Positions 1 to 5,798 of a DNA stretch of 6,746 bases are shown in pieces; the first letter of the stretch is position 1; every line of letters starts with the position of its first letter. Made by a program: the position numbers and the translations under genes. Source of the DNA: Actinobacteria bacterium 21-64-8 (lineage in GTDB: Bacteria > Actinomycetota > Acidimicrobiia > Acidimicrobiales > RAAP-2); NCBI GenBank assembly GCA_002255315.1, contig NCBD01000073.1, positions 1 through 6,746 on the forward strand, in the 5' to 3' direction. The notes below the pieces were generated by a model. It did no database searches, was not told the DNA's origin, and was given only the letters and a program-made list of their open reading frames with translations.

Positions 1-1
1 G

Positions 2-850
2 GCGCTGCATTTGATTCGTTCGCGCGACGACCTCGAACGCCTGCTCGCCGACCTCGAGGCGTCTGAGTCGAAGCGGCCCTGGGTCGTGATTGGGGCGGGC
101 TTCTTGGGGGCTGAAGTCGCGACCGCTTTCAAGATTCGAGGCGTAGCGAGCGTCGTGCTCGAAGTCGCCCACGCGCCGCTCGAAGGCGTCGTCGGAGCGC
201 AGGCCGCGTCGTGGTTGCGAATGCTCCCCGAGGACTTTGGGGTGACGCTGCGCACCGACGAAAAGGTTCGCGACGTCGAGTGGCGTGGGAAGGTGTTGAC
301 CGTCTCGCTCGACAGCGGCGAAGTCGTGGAGGCCGCGGGCGTCGTGGTGTGCGTTGGATCGCAGCTGGACCTGACCTGGTTAGAAGGTTCCGGACTGGAA
401 CTCGACGGTGGCGTGGTCGTGGACGAGCACCTGCAGGCGAGTGCGAACGTGGCGGCCCTGGGCGACGTCGCACGCTTCGCGTGGCCAGGACCACTTGGTT
501 TAGAGATGTTGCGCGTTGAGCATTGGGAGGTCGCGGTGTTTCACGCGGCTCAACTCGCTCGCTACTGGACCCAAGGCGTCGGCCCTGAGCGCGTCATGGT
601 GCCGTACTTTTGGTCTGACCAGTACGGCAAAAAAATACAAATGCTCGGACATCCCCGACCCGATGACGAGGTCACCCTGGTGCACGGCGATGTGGCGTCG
701 AAGCAGTGGCTTGCGCTCTACGCGAGAGACGAGATCGTCACCGGACTGCTCGCGCTCTCATCGCCACGCCCGTTGATGCTCGCCAAGGTCGTGCTCGACG
801 AGGTGACCTCACGTGATCACGCCTTGGAGCGTGCGCCGTGGCGAGTTTAA
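2..850 (+). CDS. NADH-dependent ferredoxin reductase, FAD/NAD-binding (5' truncated by window edge)
   Basis: This is the C-terminal 282 residues of a pyridine nucleotide-disulfide oxidoreductase of the ferredoxin-reductase type. Such enzymes pass electrons from NADH through FAD to a ferredoxin serving a cytochrome P450 or Rieske oxygenase. The frame is open to the left edge, and about 120 N-terminal residues with the first FAD motif are missing, given a usual length near 400. Numbering from the edge, the NAD-binding Rossmann motif G-x-G-x-x-G is at 31-36, and Glu54 ends the second strand, which favours NADH over NADPH. The FAD-contacting segment LGDVARF is at 153-159. A Reductase_C domain follows, with LRVEHWE at 170-176 and PYFWSDQY at 201-208. 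An internal TTG at position 11 is not the true start. No ferredoxin, P450 or oxygenase gene lies in the window, so its partner is unknown. Its TAA stop overlaps the stop of the convergent kinase gene. The family call is firm and the physiological role is open. Confidence 0.92.
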   Translation, partial: ALHLIRSRDDLERLLADLEASESKRPWVVIGAGFLGAEVATAFKIRGVASVVLEVAHAPLEGVVGAQAASWLRMLPEDFGVTLRTDEKVRDVEWRGKVLTVSLDSGEVVEAAGVVVCVGSQLDLTWLEGSGLELDGGVVVDEHLQASANVAALGDVARFAWPGPLGLEMLRVEHWEVAVFHAAQLARYWTQGVGPERVMVPYFWSDQYGKKIQMLGHPRPDDEVTLVHGDVASKQWLALYARDEIVTGLLALSSPRPLMLAKVVLDEVTSRDHALERAPWRV

Positions 851-2295
851 AACGAGATGCTACTCAGTTCGGGAATGGTTTTCGCCGCACGTTCGACGAC
901 GTGGCTCCACTGCTCGCGCTGTGAGGTGCGCTCGTCGTCGCCGAGCAGCGGTTCGGCGACGTAGCGAGGTTCCCACAGTGTCTCGACGTCGTGCTCACTG
1001 AGTTCGTCGGTCGCGACGAGTGCCATCAGCCCCGCTCCGCGAGTGGTTGCTTCGACTTCGTTACTCACGGCGACGGGTCGACCGAGTAAATCGGCGAGGC
1101 GCTGCACGAAGTAGGGATTGGTGGACATGCCGCCGTCAACGCGCAACTCGGTCAGTGGCGCGTCTAGGTGTGTTTCGGCGGCGTCGACCAAGTCCACGCC
1201 GCGCTGAGCGATACCGTCGAGCACGGCGCGCACCAAGTGCGCGCGTGCGCTGCCCCTCGTGAGTCCAAAAAACGCCCCGCGCGCGCCGAAGTCCCATTTG
1301 GGGGTGCCCAGACCGTTAAAGGCGGGCACAAAGAACACGCCGTCGCTGTGGGCCACGCTGCGCGCGAGTTCGCTACTGTCGCGTACGTCGTCAAGGAGTC
1401 CGAGTTGATCGTGGAGCCACTGCACGCACGAGCCGGCGCTCAAGACGATGGCCTCGATACCCCAGGTCACCTCGCCATTTCGACTGCGCATCACGGTAGG
1501 AAAGCACCCCGACGAAAAGCGCGTCATCGTGTCGGGTCCCTCCGCCCCCGAGACCATGTCGAGCATCGCGCCAGTGCCGAAGGTGATTTTGGCGCCTTGG
1601 TGCACTAAGGACTGACCAAAGAGCGAGGCCGGCTGGTCGCCAACGAGAGCGCAGATTGGTGGGTTGCGGTCGAGTTCCGAGGCCGACGCGCAGGCGCCCA
1701 TCGTGTCGACGAGCGTGGCGAACATCGTGGGGGGAAGGACGAGTCGCTCGGCAAGCTCGAGGTCCCACGAGTGAAGATCGCGCTGCACGAGTCCGTTGAC
1801 GCTGGCGTTCGAGCGATCGGTGACGAACGCTTCGCCGTGGCTGAGATGCCAGGCAATCCACGTCTCGATCGTGGCCATGCGCAGGTGTTGGGAGTCGACG
1901 TCACTTTGTTGGAGGAGCCACGCGGCTTTGGTCGCTGACTGATTGGGCGCCAGGCGAATGCCTTCACCTTGGAGGACCAAACAGTCAAAGACGGTGCGAA
2001 GATCCTGCCACCCGAGCGCCGGACCGACGGGTTGTCCAGTGCGATGATCAAAGACGATGGTCGAGGCACGTTGGTTCGTAATGGCTACGACGTCACCGGG
2101 TCCGCCGTCGCGCTGGGTGGCTTTGGCAAGTTCGAGCGCGGTGGTGGCGATTTCCACGGCGTCGAGCTCGACTTCGCCCGGCGCCGGCGAGCGCAACGTG
2201 AGCGGGCGCTGGTGGACGTGGGTGACCGTGCCGTCGTCGCCGACGAGCGCGCTACGAACGGACGACGTGCCGACGTCGATGGTCAGCGCCCTCAC
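847..2295 (-). CDS. FGGY-family carbohydrate kinase, glycerol kinase-like
   Basis: A 482-residue cytosolic sugar or polyol kinase of the FGGY family, close to GlpK, which makes glycerol 3-phosphate from glycerol and ATP. Family landmarks are the phosphate-binding motif DVGTSS at 7-12, ITNQR at 72-76, GWQD at 95-98, the catalytic Asp220 in VGDQPASLFGQ, FGTGA at 239-243, FVPAFNGLG at 322-330, ARGAFFGLTRG at 338-348, and the C-terminal ATP-site segment RVDGGM at 385-390. The start is GTG at 2295, because it overlaps the TGA of the upstream oxidase as GTGA and places the phosphate motif at the expected N-terminal distance. The longer open frame up to 2790 only shadows the oxidase. Compared with E. 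coli GlpK, Glu84, Tyr135 and Phe270 appear as Ala77, Asn118 and Met244, while Arg83, Trp103, Asp245 and Gln246 are kept. The substrate may therefore be another polyol or a three-carbon compound. It is the last gene of the operon, probably translationally coupled. Confidence 0.9.
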   Translation of the reverse strand: MRALTIDVGTSSVRSALVGDDGTVTHVHQRPLTLRSPAPGEVELDAVEIATTALELAKATQRDGGPGDVVAITNQRASTIVFDHRTGQPVGPALGWQDLRTVFDCLVLQGEGIRLAPNQSATKAAWLLQQSDVDSQHLRMATIETWIAWHLSHGEAFVTDRSNASVNGLVQRDLHSWDLELAERLVLPPTMFATLVDTMGACASASELDRNPPICALVGDQPASLFGQSLVHQGAKITFGTGAMLDMVSGAEGPDTMTRFSSGCFPTVMRSRNGEVTWGIEAIVLSAGSCVQWLHDQLGLLDDVRDSSELARSVAHSDGVFFVPAFNGLGTPKWDFGARGAFFGLTRGSARAHLVRAVLDGIAQRGVDLVDAAETHLDAPLTELRVDGGMSTNPYFVQRLADLLGRPVAVSNEVEATTRGAGLMALVATDELSEHDVETLWEPRYVAEPLLGDDERTSQREQWSHVVERAAKTIPELSSISF

Positions 2296-3716
2296 CACGC
2301 TTCGCCGCCAAGGCCGAGGACACCGGGATTGAGCACGTCGTGGGGGTCGAGCATGGTCTTTAAGGTTACGAGCAACGGAAAGGCTGATCCGAGGGCGTCG
2401 GGCATGAAACGGGCCCGATTGCGTCCAACGCCGTGGTGATGACTCAGGGTGCCCCCGTGCTCGAGCACCGCGCGTATGGTCGCGTCCCAGGCGCCGCGGT
2501 AGAAAGCCTCCACGTCGGAGGCGGGCCGTCCCGCGAAGGTGAAGTAGAGGCAGGCCCCGTCGAGGTAGGCGTGGGACTGGTGTACCGACGCGACGAGCAT
2601 GTCGGGCATCGCGCGCAGCGTGGCTAAAACGCGGTCGCACAGGGCACTCAGGACGGTCCACGCCGCGGCGACCTCGATCGTGTCGACGACCATCCCTTGC
2701 TCCCAGAGCGGCGCGAGTGCACCAACGTCGTTGCGATGTTCCAGCCAGTGTTCCACGAGTGCCGGCGCGAGCGCCGTCGCGTCGCGGCACTCGTGCGCGA
2801 CGATGCTCATGGTGGCGTCAACGAAGAGAGGGTCGCCTTCGTCGAGGACGATGAGCACACAACGCTCGTCCTCGAAATGCCGTCGTGACTCCACGGCGTC
2901 ATAGAGACGAAGCACCGCGGGGTGCGCGTCGCGCTGGAGAATTCGCCGACAGGCTTCGAGGCCGTCGTACATCGAGGTAAACGCGTAGGCGGCGCGCCGC
3001 TCATTTGGCGCGCGGCGTCGCGCGAGCAGGGTTGCTTCAGTGATGACGCCGAGGGTGCCCTCGCTGCCGACGAAGAGCTGCACGAGATCAGGGCCCGTGG
3101 CCGCACGCGGTCCTCGTCCGCCGAGGGAGACGTCGGTGCCGTCGGCGAGCACAACGCGCAGCCCGCGCACGAGGTCTTCAATCTTGCCGTAGCGATTCGA
3201 ATACTGTCCCGCACCACGACAGGCGAGCCAACCTCCGACGGTGGCGAGTTCGAAGGACTGAGGAAAGTGTCCGACGGTTAAGCCCACCTTGCCTAGGGCT
3301 CTTTCGAGATCGGGTCCGAAGCACCCGGCTTGGACACGAACCGTGCCCGCGACCTCGTCGATCTCGAGTACTTGATTCATGGCCGTGAGGTCGAGGGCAA
3401 TTCCTCCCTCGAGTGCCGTCGCGCCACCGAGCACGCCCGAGCGCCCCCCTTGGACCGTAACGCTGCGGCCTAGTCGTTGCGCGAGGGCCAGCGTCGCGGT
3501 GACGTCGTCAGTCGAAGTCGCGTGCACGACCGCCCCGGGCCAGGCGCGTACGTCACCGCGACGCGTGAGGGGAATTGAGAGCGGCCACCAGTCGCGGGCG
3601 TGGTCCGCGCGAGCGCGAGCGTCAAGGCTGAAGTTGAGATGGAGCGATTCGAGCGCGCGTCGCAGCCCGTCGTTCGGAGCCGGTGCATGGAGTTCCTGAG
3701 GAAACTCGTTGGGCAT
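2292..3716 (-). CDS. FAD-binding oxidase, alkyl-dihydroxyacetonephosphate synthase-like (VAO/PCMH family)
   Basis: A 474-residue flavoprotein of the FAD_binding_4 plus FAD-oxidase C-terminal architecture, most like AGPS, the enzyme that swaps the acyl chain of acyl-DHAP for a fatty alcohol to form the ether bond. Visible features are HARDWWP at 39-45, the FAD pyrophosphate loop VQGGRSGVLGGA at 88-99, TVGGWLACRGAGQ at 159-171, YGKIEDLV at 176-183, GPDLVQLFVGSEGTLGVITE at 208-227, the RLYD segment at 270-273, Tyr384 before DGACLYF, the AGPS-type LSHHHGVG at 424-431, and DPHDVLNPGVLG at 457-468. No signal peptide or peroxisomal targeting feature is apparent. ATG at 3716 is preferred. An in-frame GTG at 3728 would add four residues, and neither has a good Shine-Dalgarno site. 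It follows the GNAT gene by 25 nt and overlaps the kinase by 4 nt. From memory, Mycobacterium tuberculosis carries a similar flavoprotein (Rv2251) near glpD1, so the association may be conserved. Alternatives are a glycolate- or lactate-type dehydrogenase. The true substrate is not known. Confidence 0.87.
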   Translation of the reverse strand: MPNEFPQELHAPAPNDGLRRALESLHLNFSLDARARADHARDWWPLSIPLTRRGDVRAWPGAVVHATSTDDVTATLALAQRLGRSVTVQGGRSGVLGGATALEGGIALDLTAMNQVLEIDEVAGTVRVQAGCFGPDLERALGKVGLTVGHFPQSFELATVGGWLACRGAGQYSNRYGKIEDLVRGLRVVLADGTDVSLGGRGPRAATGPDLVQLFVGSEGTLGVITEATLLARRRAPNERRAAYAFTSMYDGLEACRRILQRDAHPAVLRLYDAVESRRHFEDERCVLIVLDEGDPLFVDATMSIVAHECRDATALAPALVEHWLEHRNDVGALAPLWEQGMVVDTIEVAAAWTVLSALCDRVLATLRAMPDMLVASVHQSHAYLDGACLYFTFAGRPASDVEAFYRGAWDATIRAVLEHGGTLSHHHGVGRNRARFMPDALGSAFPLLVTLKTMLDPHDVLNPGVLGLGGEAW

Positions 3717-3741
3717 CGCGCGGGTCACGCTAACGGACCAT

Positions 3742-4227
3742 TCAAAGATCAATCTCGTAGTAGTGCATCTCGTCGTCGCTCTTCGCAACGGTAAAGCCCG
3801 CGTGAAACAGCGTCCGTTGGGACGCGATGTTGTCGTGTGTCGTGCTCGCGAGCACCTTCGTGACCTTTTGGGTACGCGCCACGTCGACGATGGCCATCAC
3901 TGCTTCGGAGGCTAAGCCCTGACCGCGCGCCGAGGGCGCTAGTCCGTAGCCAATTTCGACGTGGCCTTGAACCGGGGGTGCCTTGAAGCCAATGCCTCCG
4001 ATCGCTCGACCGTCGGCGAGACGCGTCAGGCGATAGAAACCAAAGGGCGGCTGAGAGCCCCGCTCGGCGCACGCGCGAAGATAAAAGGTGGCGCCGACGA
4101 CGTCACCATCGAAGGGAAAATCCTCCGCCCACGAGTCGGGCGCACCCGCTTGCCGCGCGATAATGCGTTCGGCTTCGTCGACGTCAACTGGGTGCAGGAC
4201 GAGGCGCTCTGTTTGCAGATCGGTCAT
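3742..4227 (-). CDS. GNAT family N-acetyltransferase (RimJ/RimL-like)
   Basis: A 161-residue single-domain acetyltransferase of the GNAT fold (Acetyltransf_3 type), which transfers acetyl from acetyl-CoA to an amine on a protein or small molecule. It begins with the typical LQTERLVLHPV strand at 4-14. The central strand EIGYGLAPSARGQGLASEAV at 91-110 contains the acetyl-CoA pyrophosphate loop R-G-Q-G-L-A (101-106). The C-terminal signature ASTTHDNIASQRTLFHAGF, at 127-145, carries the usual N-x-x-S-x-R pattern. Length is normal and the frame is intact. The ATG start overlaps the glpD TGA as ATGA and has a strong GGAGGT site six bases upstream, so it can initiate independently even though glpD is broken. 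Neither the substrate nor a reason for its place among glycerol-phosphate genes can be read from the sequence. It could modify one of the neighbouring enzymes, or simply ride in the operon. Confidence 0.9.
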   Translation of the reverse strand: MTDLQTERLVLHPVDVDEAERIIARQAGAPDSWAEDFPFDGDVVGATFYLRACAERGSQPPFGFYRLTRLADGRAIGGIGFKAPPVQGHVEIGYGLAPSARGQGLASEAVMAIVDVARTQKVTKVLASTTHDNIASQRTLFHAGFTVAKSDDEMHYYEIDL

Positions 4228-4233
4228 CGGCGC

Positions 4234-4239
4234 ACCTCC
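4234..4239 (-). promoter_or_regulatory. Strong Shine-Dalgarno site for the GNAT gene
   Basis: The minus strand reads GGAGGT followed by six bases (GCGCCG) and the ATG at 4227. This is a near-consensus ribosome binding site placed inside the last codons of glpD. It is the only clear Shine-Dalgarno site among the starts in the window. It supports the ATG chosen for the acetyltransferase and would allow translation that does not rely on ribosomes finishing the disrupted glpD. Confidence 0.75.
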
Positions 4240-5610
4240 AGTCCCGCCGCGTCAAACTCGCGACGCACGAGTTTGTCATAGTGGGCAACCTGGCGGGCAA
4301 TTTCAGCTTCGTCCCACTGCGCGTAGGGCGCGACGAGTTGCGCGATGCGCTCGGCCGCGCGCAGGGTCGCGGGAGCGTCGTGGAGGTGCGCTCGGGTGCG
4401 TCGGGTGACGAGGTCAATGAGCGAGGTCGCCATTTCGCGGGTCACGCCGTAGACGAATTCGGCACCCACGTAGGCCTGACCCTCAATGAGCGCCTCGCCC
4501 AACGCCGGTTGGTCTGCGATGAGTGCGAGGAGGTCGTGAGTATCGTCGCCGAATCGACGAAAGAGGTGGATTTCGAGTTCGGTGTTGGGTCGCCACGACG
4601 AGACGCCATGCAGGGGCATTTTCTTCGTGCGCACTTTTGTGAGGGACGAGACGTAGGGCGCGAGAGCGTCAACGGCGTCTTCGGCCATCTGACGATAGGT
4701 CGTCCACTTGCCACCGGTGACGTGAATGACGCCGTCACCGGTGTCAGTCACGCGGTGGCGGCGCGAAAGATCTGCGGTACGCTCGCTCAGCGCGACGCCG
4801 CCCTGGGGCGCGAGCAGGGGGCGAAGACCGGCCCAGACGCCCGTCACGTCGTCAATACTCAAGTCTGACGTCGTCGCGGCGTTCACCGCTCGCAAGAGGT
4901 ACGCGACGTCCTCAGCGCTGCACAGAGGATCGTCGAGTGCGCCGTCGTAGGCCGTGTCCGTCGTACCCACGAACGTGTAGGGCGCGTCGTCAAAGGGCAC
5001 GACGAAAATGCTTCGCCGATCACCAGGAACGTTCAGCACCGCCGCGACGTCGGTCGAAAGCCGCGCGCGAGGCACGCTCAGGTGGACGCCCTTGGCGGGG
5101 GTAATTTGGTGGGAGTCGCTCATTTCGGTGAGCGCGAAGATCTCATCGGCCCACACACCCGTTGCGTTCACCACGCACGTCGTGGGTACGTCAATCTCGT
5201 CGCCACTTCGCTCGTCGCGCAGTCGCACCGACGCGACCCGACCCGACGAGGCCTTGGTGACGCCGAGGGCTCGCACGTAATTCAGCGCTACTGCTCCATA
5301 GTCCACGGCGCTCTTGGCGAGTGTTAGCGCGACGCGCGCGTCGTCGCCGCGCGCGTCGTAGTACAAGAATCCCGCGACGAGCGACGAGGTGTTGAGCGTC
5401 GGCAGGTGCTCGAGCGCTTCGTCCTTCGAAATACGGCGGTACCGGTGCCCAATGCGCCAGCCACCCGCGAGGTCATAGAGACGAAGTGCCGTCGCGTACC
5501 CCTTGACGAGGGCCTTCGACAGGACTTGGTTGGTCGCGAACAGAGGAATTAAGAACGGTAGCGGCGTTACGAGGTACGGAGCATTCTCGAGCAGACGTTG
5601 ACGCTCGCGC

Positions 5611-5620
5611 AGGTTCCGTC
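5611..5620 (-). other. Deletion and frame-change junction in glpD
   Basis: In the first frame GAC at 5620-5618 encodes the aspartate that ends the FAD β2 strand. In the second frame AAC at 5615-5613 and CTG at 5612-5610 begin the helix that normally lies some 33 residues later. The second frame has a TGA at 5621-5619 directly upstream, so the frame change must fall within these few bases. No duplicated sequence flanks the point in the window, so the deletion mechanism cannot be read. Confidence 0.7.
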
Positions 5621-5708
5621 AACGAGCACGACCGATAGACCGCGAGAGGCGGCGTCGAGGGCGACGCCCGCTCCAGTCATCCCGGCTCCAATGACGAGCA
5701 CGTCCACT

Positions 5709-5738
5709 GAGCGCGTGGCGAGGGCGCGCCACGCGCTC
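5709..5738. repeat. Perfect 12-bp inverted repeat with 6-nt loop near the glpD start
   Basis: The left arm GAGCGCGTGGCG (5709-5720) and the right arm CGCCACGCGCTC (5727-5738) are exact reverse complements separated by AGGGCG. It lies 20 to 50 bases inside the glpD reading frame, at about codons 7-17, and would form a very GC-rich hairpin near the 5' end of the operon transcript. It has no T-run, so it is not a standard terminator. It could be an mRNA stability or translation-control hairpin, or an operator dyad, or a chance result of the GCG/CGC-rich codons (R-A-S-A-W-R-A). Confidence 0.6.
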
Positions 5739-5764
5739 GCTCGCTCGAAAGTACTCACGAGCCA

Positions 5765-5770
5765 ATGTTG
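5765..5770 (-). promoter_or_regulatory. Possible weak -10 element for the glpD operon
   Basis: The minus strand reads CAACAT with six bases before the GTG start at 5758. It matches only the most conserved A and final T of TANNNT, at the spacing expected for a leaderless transcript. The absence of a Shine-Dalgarno site before this GTG fits that reading. No -35 element is evident, and the call is tentative. Confidence 0.2.
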
Positions 5771-5785
5771 GCACAGGCTCCGAAG

Positions 5786-5791
5786 TAACTT
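5786..5791 (+). promoter_or_regulatory. Possible -10 element for a leaderless acyl-CoA dehydrogenase transcript
   Basis: TAACTT fits TANNNT and lies seven bases before the ATG at 5799, about where a -10 box sits when transcription starts at or beside the start codon. No Shine-Dalgarno site precedes that ATG. Leaderless genes with this arrangement are common in actinobacteria. No convincing -35 hexamer is found at 16-18 bp spacing. Confidence 0.35.
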
Positions 5792-5798
5792 GCTGGGT

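Larger units (their letters stand above)
4224..5758 (-). pseudogene. glpD: FAD-dependent glycerol-3-phosphate dehydrogenase, disrupted by internal deletion and frameshift
   Basis: GlpD oxidises glycerol 3-phosphate to DHAP and feeds electrons to the quinone pool at the membrane. The GTG start at 5758 opens a reading frame with VSTFERAS and the FAD Rossmann motif GAGMTG (residues 24-29), followed by the β2 end VLVDG (44-48). That frame then leaves the family and stops with TAA at 5569-5567. GlpD similarity resumes in another frame at about 5615 with LRERQRLLENAPYLVTPLPF. It runs without a stop to 4224 through VNATGVWAD, PAKGVHLSVPRA, FVVPFDDAPYTFVGTTD, GLRPLL and GGKWTTYRQMAEDAVD into the C-terminal DAO_C domain. 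Compared with E. coli GlpD, about residues 35-66/67 are absent, including TSS...SSK and the IHGGLRY stretch with His50 and Arg54. The net loss must be 3n+1 nt, roughly 97-100. The two parts total about 510 residues, against about 545 expected. Either a real pseudogene or an assembly error. A product from the TTG at 5366 would lack the FAD domain. An erythritol-phosphate dehydrogenase (EryB-like) role is also possible. Confidence 0.88.

Noticed and set aside
11..850. TTG at position 11 as the genuine start of the reductase
   Set aside because: The frame is open to the window edge, and the family requires an N-terminal FAD domain of about 120 residues before this point.
2178..2187. Perfect palindrome CCGGCGCCGG in the kinase gene
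   Set aside because: It encodes ordinary S-P-A-P-G codons in GC-rich DNA, is far from any promoter, and such 10-bp palindromes are expected by chance.
1969..2439. 156-residue plus-strand open frame crossing the kinase/oxidase junction
   Set aside because: It lies opposite two well-conserved genes, has low-complexity arginine/glycine composition and no start context.
2296..2790. Upstream extension of the kinase open frame to a 647-residue protein
   Set aside because: The extra 165 residues are arginine-rich, match no kinase domain and lie fully over the conserved C-terminal coding region of the oxidase. The GTG at 2295 gives the normal FGGY length and a GTGA overlap.
4281..4868. 195-residue plus-strand open frame
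   Set aside because: It is antisense to the conserved C-terminal part of glpD, has no recognisable domain, and is the kind of long shadow frame expected in high-GC coding DNA.
5335..5360. Repeated GCGCGCGTCGT units
   Set aside because: They correspond to the duplicated D-A-R codons of GlpD (YYDARGDDAR), a normal family sequence, and not to a true repeat array.
5567..5640. Programmed ribosomal frameshift as an explanation for glpD
   Set aside because: No slippery heptamer or stimulator is seen at the junction, and a simple shift would not restore the roughly 33 conserved residues that are absent.
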